The notes under the pieces: model-generated
Database searches by the model: none
What the model saw: the letters and a program-made list of their open reading frames with translations, nothing else
Told to the model about the DNA's origin: nothing
Assembly: GCA_034430155.1 (NCBI GenBank)
Contig: DAOUET010000059.1
Span: 1-64,000, forward strand
Reading direction: 5' to 3'
DNA length: 64,000 nt
From: DAOUET01 sp034430155
Lineage (GTDB): Bacteria > Chloroflexota > Anaerolineae > Anaerolineales > UBA4823
Part shown: positions 33,678 to 41,485 of the stretch, piece after piece
Position numbering within the stretch: the stretch's first letter is position 1
Layout of the letters: every line of letters starts with the position of its first letter
Program-made: the position numbers and the translations under genes

Positions 33678-34113
33678 TGGAGTATTCACAACCTCCCTTA
33701 AAATATATTTGTGTTGTCTACGGTAAAACAACACTCCAAGAAGTTGTGTGTTCTTTAGATTTTATCATAGCCGCTACTTCTCAGCAAGAAATGGCCTCGA
33801 AAATGAATTTAGTTCACCTCAATAAAAGTCGATAATATTATAATTTGGGTAATCGGAATACCTAAAGGTCCATTCAGGTCTCCCGATCATTGTAAAACTG
33901 CCCCATCTATTATTGGATACAGTGTAAATTTATCTGATGTTACGGGAAAATAATTTATATACACCCCATACAAGATGTCTTATAAAAAAAAGCCGAACTC
34001 CCTTAGGGGGTAGGGAGTCCGTTGGGAGGGGCAATAACCTAATCCCGGGTACTAAGTTATTTCATAACTCTGCCGACTTTAGCCTGTAAGAAAGCTCATA
34101 TGTAATATAAATA
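33678..34113 (-). other. AT-rich gene-free stretch with the terminator of the restriction gene
   Basis: Apart from the terminator at 33982-34020 I see no gene here. Base composition falls sharply to the right of the tRNA, matching the restriction-modification genes and not the rest of the window. Confidence 0.5.
33982..34020 (-). terminator. Intrinsic terminator of the restriction-modification operon
   Basis: On the minus strand GGACTCCCT pairs with AGGGAGTTC across a short loop, then GGC and eight T follow. It lies about 95 bp past the endonuclease stop. Confidence 0.7.
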
Positions 34114-34788
34114 CTAAACGCGAGCCCAATCACTAATTGAATTCACTTTAATTCTATATTTTGCTCGTCTAGGACTACCATCAGCATTTCTCCACCCAAT
34201 TTGTGCGTCACCTGATAACCACTTCTCGTTGATGGCACGATCTATCTGTTCTTTGTTCTGCAAGAATATCATCAAATATTCGTGTAATTCAAACGCTGTT
34301 TTCCTCTTTCTGGATAGTGCACCGCGGGCAATACGTTTTTTCACATAATCCGATTTTCCTCCTTTTAATTCCTCGTGCCACTTGTAGAAAGATCCATTCT
34401 CATCGTTATATATTGCCCTACCTAAGGAGATGATAAATCCTATACCATCATTTTCTTCAATGCAACTATTGACTGCTTCACAGTCATTTAAAATCGCCCA
34501 TAGGTGACTTGAAGAGTTCAATATATGGGATTTGAAATCCCAAACAAAATGTTTTTGATAGTCAAGTGTAGTATTTCCGTATTTAGGCCCTTCTCCTCCT
34601 CCAATCTGATCGACCAAGGTTTTTCGTCCTTTATACTCGAAATACCAGCCGACCCATTCCATTTGCCTCCAGTTAAAATTAGCCTTCTTCAGTTCCAAAA
34701 TACTTTGCTTTCCATCCCACAATTTTGGAAGATACGTTTCTAAAACATTCCTGATATATTGGGCTTCTTTTATAACCCCAATTCCCAT
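34114..34788 (-). CDS. Probable type II restriction endonuclease
   Basis: The 224-residue protein is assigned mainly by context: its start overlaps the 3' end of a DNA methyltransferase gene by 19 nt. The sequence offers a plausible PD-(D/E)XK core, with SILELKKANFNW and, a little later, WYFEYKGRKTLVDQ (E-Y-K), but I cannot say which acidic residues bind metal. A middle region (YQKHFVWDFKSH) is conserved-looking and could be the recognition part. Low G+C and Lys/Asn-rich composition differ from neighbours, suggesting transfer. The recognition sequence is unknown. Confidence 0.75.
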   Translation of the reverse strand: MGIGVIKEAQYIRNVLETYLPKLWDGKQSILELKKANFNWRQMEWVGWYFEYKGRKTLVDQIGGGEGPKYGNTTLDYQKHFVWDFKSHILNSSSHLWAILNDCEAVNSCIEENDGIGFIISLGRAIYNDENGSFYKWHEELKGGKSDYVKKRIARGALSRKRKTAFELHEYLMIFLQNKEQIDRAINEKWLSGDAQIGWRNADGSPRRAKYRIKVNSISDWARV

Positions 34789-35765
34789 TGTTTGGGCTCC
34801 TCTTTCATCTCTTTCAAGACCTTATCTAGGGAGAACCTCCCGCGACCGAATTCTTTCGAAAGTTCATCGATAACCCTTCTTTTGGTCTTGAATTTGTTAC
34901 TGAGGGTCTTGTACCGCTCATACACCTCCAATTTCTCTTCTTCATTCCAGGGTTTTCCCTGGTTTTCTAAATTTGGCCCCACCGGCTTCTTCACTTTATC
35001 AAGTAAATTGCCGGGTATTACTTTTTCTATCTCTTTTGATTGATAATCATAAGCCCTTTGACTTATTTCAAAACCAGTTGCGAACCGGTTTAACCCGATC
35101 GCGACTTTAGCCGTAGAAAAACCTCCTAGGAAAAGATCACAAACCAAGTCTCCTTCATTGCTACTGTAGCAAATCATTTTGGTCAACAAAGCAGTTGGCA
35201 GCTCGTTCTTGTTCTTCGCTTTTCCAGGCTTGTACTCACGATTTATGATCCACACGTCTTCCCGGTCCTGGTAATTCATCCTGCCCCCATTTACGGATTT
35301 TTCTAAGGCGCCATAGCGCGCATAGGTATTGAAAGTATGCGTCTTGCCGGGTTTCTTGTAGAAGAGAATGTGATAATGCGAGGAGACATACTTCGTTTTC
35401 GTATATACTCCGAAGTTAAATTTCCAGATTATATGGTTTAACTCTTCCAATTGTGTTTCTCTCAACGCTTTCAGGATGGAAAATAGATTGGTATAGCCGG
35501 AGACAATATAAATACAACCACCAGGTTTGAGTATTCGTTCGGCTTGCTTTATCCATTTATGGCTGAATTCTGAATACTCTTCCACGGGAATCTCGACATA
35601 TCCATCGATGACGAAATCCTCTTTTCGGTTGTAGTGCTTATGTAATTGATCGCCGTTGATGCCATAGGGCGGATCGGTAACGATTAAATCCATCGAATCA
35701 TCTTCAAAATACTTATTGCACCCTTTGATACAATCTTCATTGTAGAAAACGTTCTTATTATTCAT
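34770..35765 (-). CDS. DNA methyltransferase (beta class, N4-cytosine or N6-adenine)
   Basis: The 331-residue enzyme has the catalytic motif IV as VTDPPYGING (about residues 29-38) before the SAM-binding motif I, CDLFLGGFSTAKVAIGLNR (about 215-233). That order defines the beta class. DPPY occurs in both adenine and cytosine N-methylases, so the base cannot be decided. The last 70 residues (EKLEVYERYKTLSNKFKTKR) look like an extra DNA-binding helical domain. It protects host DNA against the endonuclease encoded just downstream; the genes overlap by 19 nt and share the AT-rich composition. Confidence 0.9.
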   Translation of the reverse strand: MNNKNVFYNEDCIKGCNKYFEDDSMDLIVTDPPYGINGDQLHKHYNRKEDFVIDGYVEIPVEEYSEFSHKWIKQAERILKPGGCIYIVSGYTNLFSILKALRETQLEELNHIIWKFNFGVYTKTKYVSSHYHILFYKKPGKTHTFNTYARYGALEKSVNGGRMNYQDREDVWIINREYKPGKAKNKNELPTALLTKMICYSSNEGDLVCDLFLGGFSTAKVAIGLNRFATGFEISQRAYDYQSKEIEKVIPGNLLDKVKKPVGPNLENQGKPWNEEEKLEVYERYKTLSNKFKTKRRVIDELSKEFGRGRFSLDKVLKEMKEEPKQWELGL

Positions 35766-35880
35766 ATGGCCAACCCGAGTTAATCTTTCGAATAATTATT
35801 GGTGTGAATATAATGAATTGTTTTAACCAAATGGATTATTTGTTCTAATTATACATCAGTGATATCAAAGATACAATTGC

Positions 35881-36067
35881 CACTAATTTACGTGTTTGTA
35901 ACATTGGCGGTAGGTGAATTTTTATACCCCATTTTTGGGTAGTAGAATGATCGAAAACGTGGTGAGACACTCCACTATGCATTCCAACTTGAACGCAAAT
36001 TTGCCCATTTCGCCCCACTATTTTCAAAACCCACCGTGTATGTTACAGTCACTAATTTACGAGTTTT
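35881..36067. repeat. Direct repeat flanking a 150-bp relic of unknown origin
   Basis: CACTAATTTACGTGTTTG at 35881-35898 recurs as CACTAATTTACGAGTTTT at 36050-36067 (16 of 18). Just inside lie TGTAAC (35895-35900) and GTTACA (36042-36047), an inverted pair. This could be the footprint of an insertion sequence or of the event that brought the restriction genes. The wider gap 35766-36366 has no gene I can support. Confidence 0.45.
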
Positions 36068-36366
36068 CGAAGCAGGTCAGAAGAATTAAAATCAACCAAT
36101 CCAACCAGACTATATTTTTTGATTACTTCACGCTGAGTTTGTATTTTATAATATATGGTACAAAGCGTTTTGGAACCCTAATTTGTGATCCGCCTTTACC
36201 AGATGGTTTTCTTGAGAGGGAAATATCTATCAATATCTGTTGTTCAATTTGTTCGGGATTGCATTTTTGCATAAAAAATAGGCTTTCCGACGCCGGAAAA
36301 CACAGCATTCGCCCAGACTTAAGTGACCCTGACGATCAGATCTCTGCATGTGGGGCGTATTTTTGT

Positions 36367-36428
36367 GGGCGGAATAGGACTCAAACCTACGACATCTTCT
36401 GTGTAAGTAAAGTGCTCCAGCTCATTGC
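36367..36428 (-). pseudogene. Degenerate tRNA relic (tRNA-Val-like)
   Basis: On the minus strand the T-arm (GTCGTAGGTTTGAGTCCTAT) and the 3' acceptor strand (TTCCGCCC) of a tRNA are clear. An anticodon-like arm CTTTA-CTTACAC-AGAAG with central TAC precedes them. The D-arm is shortened (GAGCTGGAGCAC) and the 5' acceptor strand is missing. It lies 8 bp past the cysteine hydrolase stop. A partial tRNA at the edge of the foreign-looking segment could mark an old integration boundary. Confidence 0.55.
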
Positions 36429-36436
36429 AGCGGGCG

Positions 36437-37498
36437 TCAACCCCCCAAGTTCGCAGCCTCGATCCCCGGCCAGCTCTGGATGGGGTCTGTGGAGCACACC
36501 AGGTGCATGCCGGCCTCGGCAAAACGCCGGTAAGCCTGGTCAGCTTGTTCGGAATAATCGACCACCCCCGGCACCACCACCGGTGAACTGCAATCCTCTA
36601 ATAAATAGATCTTCTCGGCCAGGTTTTCATGGCGGGTTTGAATGTCCGCCAGCAAATCTTCGAGGGTCCAGGCGACGCAATGGCTTTTAGCCTGCCCGGC
36701 AACCACGATAGCATCCAAATCCAACACTTTCTGGATGAATCGATAGCTCTTGTGATCGATCTGCTCGCCGTCAGGACCCTGTAACACTTCCGGACCGACT
36801 GCAGAATAATGTTCGCTGAGGGGATTACGTCCCTTAATAATGAAATCAACCTGGCTTTGGCGGGCGATGGTGTGGAAGAAAAAAGCTTCCTCGACCGAGG
36901 CGACCAGGGCGTGACCGATGCCGCCAAACATGGAATGGTACGGCCAGATGGTCAGGTCATACTTATGGCGGCTGGCGAGCTGCCCGGTGTAATGCTCCAG
37001 ATATCTCTGCCCGTATTCGGGCGTGACGCCCAGGCTGGGCGCCACGCCCGGGTTGAATTTCCAACGACCCTGCCTGATATCATCAGGGGTGATCAGGGTC
37101 AAGGGATCAGGGTGCTCTCCCCGGGCGTCCACCAGAAAGATGGCATGGAAGATCTGGATGGCCTGGTGGGTATCCATCGTGGCGGTGATTTCCGTGATCA
37201 ACCCCAGATTGCGATAGATGAATTCAACCAGGCGACGGTTATCATCGACAGCGCCCATACCGGTGGGACCGGCGACAAACAATTCGAAGTCAGGCAGGCA
37301 GAAGGTGTTCTGCACATCCACGGCAAATAGCCCGATCTTGAATTCATCCTGGGCGGCAGGTGTGATGCCATGCTGCTGAGCCCACCGGCTGGCGGCCTGG
37401 GCGCGTTCCTGGTAGGGCACTTTCCACACTCGAGCGATTTTTTGGGGGTCGTAATGAGGGGGAAGGGGTAACCCCGGAAATGAGTTTCTGGAGGGCAT
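36437..37498 (-). CDS. Isochorismatase/nicotinamidase-superfamily cysteine hydrolase
   Basis: The 353-residue protein shows the superfamily catalytic set: Asp in LFAVDVQNTFCLP (about residue 60), a metal-type DTH in TMDTHQAIQIFH, Lys in the FIIKGRNP area, and the nucleophilic Cys in VVAGQAKSHCVAWTLEDLL (about 280). The stretch TIWPYHSMFGG matches the WPxH block of nicotinamidases. It is much longer than ordinary nicotinamidase (about 200), with an N-terminal extension of 50 residues and insertions. Nicotinamide, another amide or an isochorismate-like ester could be the substrate. The start at 37498 follows AAGGAGAG; a further ATG at 37531 is less likely. Confidence 0.82.
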   Translation of the reverse strand: MPSRNSFPGLPLPPHYDPQKIARVWKVPYQERAQAASRWAQQHGITPAAQDEFKIGLFAVDVQNTFCLPDFELFVAGPTGMGAVDDNRRLVEFIYRNLGLITEITATMDTHQAIQIFHAIFLVDARGEHPDPLTLITPDDIRQGRWKFNPGVAPSLGVTPEYGQRYLEHYTGQLASRHKYDLTIWPYHSMFGGIGHALVASVEEAFFFHTIARQSQVDFIIKGRNPLSEHYSAVGPEVLQGPDGEQIDHKSYRFIQKVLDLDAIVVAGQAKSHCVAWTLEDLLADIQTRHENLAEKIYLLEDCSSPVVVPGVVDYSEQADQAYRRFAEAGMHLVCSTDPIQSWPGIEAANLGG

Positions 37499-37667
37499 AG
37501 TCTCTCCTTGGTTATGGCTATATGCAGGCAAAGGTCAAAACATTAAAAGGTGAACCCTCTTAGTGTTTATCAGACACACTATATCCGATTCCATTCTCGC
37601 GCCTTTCAGGGAGGTGTCAAGTTAGAGGTATTAATGGGTGCATGTCAGATCAGGGCGAGTATGCTGA

Positions 37668-38164
37668 CTACCTCCAGCCTGAGGAGGGTTTGGGGTGTTT
37701 TGTGGCAAGGCGTCGCAGGCCAATCGCAATCGCTATAAAATAGCCAAGGTAGGCGATCACTTCGGTAAGGGAGGGATTGGCGTTATAACCAAACAAAGCT
37801 TTAAGCAACGATCCGAAAAGGGAATTCTCATCCAAGATAAGGTTGATGTCCCATACATGGTCAATAAGCGCGGGAATCCAGCCCAACTGGTTGAATTCAT
37901 GAACGCTGAGAGCGACCAGACCGGCGGCGAAAAGGATCAAAAGAACCCCGGTGACCTGGAAAAAGCGCCTCAAACTAGGGAAGCGCCCAGGCTCTGCAAA
38001 ATGATCGCCACTAAAAGGCTGATAACCGTCGCGCTCGACAAACCAGCCCAAACCACGACGTTTAGTTCAGAACGGTTGAACTTGCGCACCGCACCGATGA
38101 GGATACCGATAATCAGGGCAGCTTCAAGCCCTTCACGCAAAGAAAGCACGTAACTGGGAAGCAC
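37668..38164 (-). pseudogene. FTR1-family iron permease with internal deletion and frameshift
   Basis: The GTG at 38164, preceded by AGAGG, opens a frame reading LPSYVLSLREGLEAALIIGI, the first FTR1 helix with the iron-binding REGLE motif. It ends with TGA near 37970. Immediately there, in another frame, the C-terminal FTR1 sequence begins: RRFFQVTGVLLILFAAGLVA, then HVWDINLILDENSLFG and FGYNANPSLTEVIAYLGY, running to 37668. Intact FTR1 proteins are about 270-280 residues with two REGxE motifs. Here about 120 residues, with the second motif, are gone and the halves are out of frame. The transporter is therefore dead. Confidence 0.85.
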
Positions 38165-38301
38165 GCTAAAACCTCTTTGTCAAGAAATTGACGGCATCTG
38201 TGAGACTCTGGAATTTTCTCTACATTTAAAGTAGTGAGTGGGCACTAAAGCGGCTGGTTCGTAGTTGGGAAACCCTGGCGTCGCGACCGGGATAGCAAGG
38301 T

Positions 38302-38502
38302 TCAATCGTGCCCGTGCCCCTCTGGTACGTCAAACTGCTCTGCTCCCGGCAGTTTACTGGCCAGCTGAGCTGGTTTGTGGATCAGGACCGGCAGATGTTG
38401 AGGGCAAATCCAATAGGCTGCTCCCTGGTAGGAGAGCCTTATAAGCGGCACCTGATCCGCATCTTGCTCACAATATAAACAAACCGGCTGATGGTCGACC
38501 AT
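38302..38502 (-). CDS. Small Cys/His-rich, probably metal-binding protein
   Basis: The 66-residue product has CLYCEQD near the N-terminus and WICPQHLPVL in the middle, a CxxC plus CPxH arrangement that suggests a zinc or iron site, and a histidine-rich end (EGHGHD). AGAGGTGTTAAT precedes the ATG at 38502. I do not know its function. It lies just upstream of the broken FTR1 gene on the same strand, so a link with iron or other metals is possible. Unlike FTR1 it is intact. Confidence 0.65.
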   Translation of the reverse strand: MVDHQPVCLYCEQDADQVPLIRLSYQGAAYWICPQHLPVLIHKPAQLASKLPGAEQFDVPEGHGHD

Positions 38503-38562
38503 ATTAACACCTCTAATAGGATATAAAACGCTTAATAGTGAGCTGAACGAAGATAAATATTT

Positions 38563-38656
38563 TAGGACTTACGCAGTTAGTGGGAGGATGGAGGTGTTTG
38601 GGCAGGCATTGCCCGCCCAAATACCCCCGATTTTCCCCTGAACTGCGTAACTACTA
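38563..38656 (+). mobile_element. 94-bp non-autonomous transposon (MITE-like), copy D
   Basis: Ends TAGGACTTACGCAGTT and, inverted, TAGTAGTTACGCAGTT. The internal palindrome carries a few mismatches (GGAGGTGTTTGGGCAGGC against GCCCGCCCAAATACCCCC). TATTT at 38558-38562 and 38657-38661 is a 5-bp target duplication. It lies between the phosphofructokinase terminator and the small metal-binding gene. The rest of 38503-38735 holds no gene. Confidence 0.92.
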
Positions 38657-38735
38657 TATTTATCAGGCTATCCGGGGTCACAAGCCAGGCTTATCTTGAT
38701 CTATATTCCCGGGCTAGGAGAGAAAAGGTCGAAAA

Positions 38736-38772
38736 GCGCAGTCCTGCGAGGGATGGGTATGCAGGACTGCGC
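38736..38772 (-). terminator. Intrinsic terminator of the first phosphofructokinase gene
   Basis: A 12-bp perfect stem GCGCAGTCCTGC / GCAGGACTGCGC with a 13-nt loop is followed on the minus strand by TTTTC. It begins 22 bp past the stop codon. Confidence 0.75.
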
Positions 38773-38793
38773 CTGGCTTGGCCTTAAAAAATT

Positions 38794-39951
38794 TCAATAT
38801 AGAAACATGGGTTTACCTTCAACCGAACGCAGCTTCGGGCGGTAGCTTTCGACGTCATAAAGCTCGTCTACATCTACGCGTTTGAGGCTTATGGTGACCG
38901 TGTTGGCGGGTACATGCGTGTATCTGCCGCCCTGCAAGGCAACCATGTATCCAAATTGGCGCTTGTTGATCAAATCCATAGCCATATTGGCATAATTGGT
39001 CGCTACCATGAGATCGAGCGAATCAGGGGCGCCGCTGCGCATCAGATAAGCCACCTGCTGGTATATCGTGCTGAGGCCGGTGATCTCCTTGAGAGCATCG
39101 GCAGTCAGCACCCCGATACCCCCAAGCTTCTTATGACCGAAAGAATCGGCCTGACCATACTCGATTATCTTGCCGCCGACAAAACGAGCGCCTTCGGAAA
39201 TCGTCACGATGGCGTAATGACTGGGGTTACCGAGGCGATCCTCGACCAGTAAACTGGCCAGCTTCTCGGGGTCGAAGGGCACCTCGGAGATAATGGCGCG
39301 GTCAACCCCGGCCAGGTGGGAGGCTATCAGACAAGTCTCGCCCGAGTTGCGTCCGAAAAGCTCAACGATACCAAGCCTTTCATGAGATCCAATGGAGGTG
39401 CGCAGCTGGTGAATGATCTCAACGCTGCGGCTGATGGCAGTTGAGAAACCGATACAATAATCGGTGCCAAAGACATCGTTATCCATGGTTTTCGGAATAG
39501 CAACCACCGGAAAGTTTTCTTCATGCAAGCGAGCGCCGTAACTGAGGGTATCATCTCCACCGATGGGAACCAGCAGGTCGATTCCCAGTTGGTCGAGCAC
39601 CTCAAGGACGTGGGGGGTAAAGTCCCGCAATTCTTGATCGTTACCTACGGTACCCCTTTCGAGCAAGAAGGCGGGGACCTCTCTAGGGCTCACTTTGGAT
39701 GGATTAGTCCGGCTGGTATGCAAGACAGTCCCGCCAGTACGATCAATTGTACGAGTGTTCTTTTTGTCTAACGGTAAGATGCACTCCCCGTGGGAGCTGG
39801 GATCGGCGTGGTTGTAGCCCAAGAGACCCCACCAACCCCGGCGGATGCCCAAGACTTCATAACCTTCGTCAATTGCCCGGTAAACCAGGGCTTTAATACA
39901 AGGGTTGAGGCCGGGCACGTCGCCTCCACCTGTCAAAACACCTATACGCAT
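38794..39951 (-). CDS. 6-phosphofructokinase, PPi-type active site (paralogue 1)
   Basis: The 385-residue enzyme phosphorylates fructose 6-phosphate. Conserved blocks are LTGGGDVPGLN (phosphoryl donor loop), VPIGGDDTLSYGARL, AIPKTMDNDVFGTDYCIGF (substrate Asp in MDND) and the MRSGAPDSLD region. In the donor site, Asp in GGDD and Lys in PKT are the pair that in studied enzymes favours pyrophosphate over ATP (ATP enzymes have GGDG and PGT). This suggests a reversible PPi-linked glycolysis step, but the discriminating rule is not absolute. A second paralogue with the same residues lies 310 bp upstream on the same strand. Confidence 0.9.
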   Translation of the reverse strand: MRIGVLTGGGDVPGLNPCIKALVYRAIDEGYEVLGIRRGWWGLLGYNHADPSSHGECILPLDKKNTRTIDRTGGTVLHTSRTNPSKVSPREVPAFLLERGTVGNDQELRDFTPHVLEVLDQLGIDLLVPIGGDDTLSYGARLHEENFPVVAIPKTMDNDVFGTDYCIGFSTAISRSVEIIHQLRTSIGSHERLGIVELFGRNSGETCLIASHLAGVDRAIISEVPFDPEKLASLLVEDRLGNPSHYAIVTISEGARFVGGKIIEYGQADSFGHKKLGGIGVLTADALKEITGLSTIYQQVAYLMRSGAPDSLDLMVATNYANMAMDLINKRQFGYMVALQGGRYTHVPANTVTISLKRVDVDELYDVESYRPKLRSVEGKPMFLY

Positions 39952-40261
39952 AATTAATGCCTCCTCGGTGTACCCAAATTCTAGGGAATATAGATCCTTT
40001 AATCAGCGATCCGCCAGCGCGGGCGCTTCATCCAGCAAAGCCAATTCACCTCGCCGATGGTGGAGCCAATCAAACTCAATAAAAATTGGGGAGCCAGGTC
40101 TAATTTTAACAGACAAATGGCAGTCAACGGGAAATGACTTGCCTCTCCAGCCTGAACAGCTCTGGGGTAAATGGCTTCCCCAGCCACTTACCCGCCAAGC
40201 TGCCAGAGGCGGATGGCATTACCTGAAACTACCAATCGAGGGATCCTTGCTCGGCCTGCTT
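39952..40261. other. 310-bp gap between the two phosphofructokinase genes
   Basis: No gene is clear. On the plus strand a frame reads LILTDKWQSTGNDLPL and GGWHYLKLPIEGSLLGLL, protein-like but without recognised family or proper start; it could be a gene fragment. The promoter of the first phosphofructokinase gene must be here or further upstream. Confidence 0.3.
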
Positions 40262-41464
40262 CTACTCGCTGGTCATGATCAACAAGGGCTTCATTTCGAA
40301 GCTTTTATAATGAGGTCGCAATCGCTCCTTGTTATAGAAAACATCTACATCGACGACTTTTTTCTTGCTTGTGACGATCTCAATGGGAACATTATCGTAG
40401 CGCCCGTTCTTCAAGACGACCAAGCGACCATCGAGTTTCTTGATGACCAAATCCAGGGCTAAATTCCCGTAGGCCATAGGAACGATTGAATCGATGGCAT
40501 CGGGATCGCCGCCGCGCACCATGTAGCCCAGTTTTTGATTAATGGTGTTGACCGGTTTGGCGTTATTATACTTAGGGGAGAGCTCCTTCAATTTCGCCGA
40601 AACAAGGTCGCCAATGCCACCCAACTTCATATGCCCGTAAGCGTCCGCCTCGGAGCTTTGAAATACCATTTCCCCACCCTCAAACATAGCCCCTTCTGAG
40701 ACGATCACTACGGCGTACTTGCTGGGGTTTTTATTGCGGTCGTAGATCAACAAATCAGCCAGCTGATCGATGTCGAAGCGATACTCTGGAATGACGCAGC
40801 GATTGGCGGCGCCTGCCATGGTCGGGAGCATGGCTGTGAAGCCGGCATAGCGCCCGAAGACTTCCAGAATCAACAATCTCTCATGCGAACCCGCTGAAGT
40901 CCGCAGGTTGTTGGCCATCATGATGGTTCTGGTGACACAGGTGCTAAAACCGATACAGTAATCGGTTCCAGGCACATCGTTGTCCATCGTCTTTGGAATG
41001 GCAATCACCTTGATGCCTTCCTGGTATAACCGTACGGCATAGCTGAGGGTATCATCACCCCCGATAGGAATGAGGTAATCCACTCCCAAATAATCCAGGT
41101 TTTTCAATACCTCGGCTGTCAAATCGTTGACCTCATCGGGATAGCTATCCTGCAAACGGTCTGGAACACTAGCTTTAGGCATATTGCTAGGCCGGGTGCG
41201 CGAGGTGTGCAGAAAAGTTCCTCCGGTTCTGCCAGCTTTGTTGACGATCTCTTCGGTAAGAACCTGGAAATTATTGCTGTTATCAGCCTTTGGGTCACGG
41301 ATGATGTCGACGGCGCCGGCCCAACCACGCCGTAACCCGATCACCTGGTAGCCTTCCCGCAAAGCCCTAATGGTGACAGCTCGAATGGCAGGATTTAATC
41401 CCGGCACATCTCCACCCCCAGTTAAAATTGCGATCACACCTTGAGTCTTTATTAGATTCGCCAT
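40262..41464 (-). CDS. 6-phosphofructokinase, PPi-type active site (paralogue 2)
   Basis: The 400-residue protein is a close relative of the one downstream: ILTGGGDVPGLNPAIRA, LIPIGGDDTLSYAVRLY, AIPKTMDNDVPGTDYCIGF and MVRGGDPDAIDS. It has the same Asp (GGDD) and Lys (PKT), thus also of PPi type by this criterion. Two copies in tandem suggest duplication followed by specialisation, for example one catalytic and one regulatory chain, as in some heteromeric PPi-PFKs, or preference for another sugar phosphate. It lies 21 bp after the methylmalonyl-CoA mutase gene and is likely in the same transcript. Confidence 0.9.
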   Translation of the reverse strand: MANLIKTQGVIAILTGGGDVPGLNPAIRAVTIRALREGYQVIGLRRGWAGAVDIIRDPKADNSNNFQVLTEEIVNKAGRTGGTFLHTSRTRPSNMPKASVPDRLQDSYPDEVNDLTAEVLKNLDYLGVDYLIPIGGDDTLSYAVRLYQEGIKVIAIPKTMDNDVPGTDYCIGFSTCVTRTIMMANNLRTSAGSHERLLILEVFGRYAGFTAMLPTMAGAANRCVIPEYRFDIDQLADLLIYDRNKNPSKYAVVIVSEGAMFEGGEMVFQSSEADAYGHMKLGGIGDLVSAKLKELSPKYNNAKPVNTINQKLGYMVRGGDPDAIDSIVPMAYGNLALDLVIKKLDGRLVVLKNGRYDNVPIEIVTSKKKVVDVDVFYNKERLRPHYKSFEMKPLLIMTSE

Positions 41465-41485
41465 AAATTACAACCCTTTCAGCCT

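Noticed and set aside
35914..36690. Plus-strand 258-residue ORF
   Set aside because: Low-complexity, Cys- and Pro-rich translation without family features; it overlaps the tRNA relic and the cysteine hydrolase gene on the other strand.
39905..40462. Plus-strand 185-residue ORF between and over the phosphofructokinase genes
   Set aside because: Most of it overlaps the two real genes in antisense; the middle is protein-like but unrecognised.
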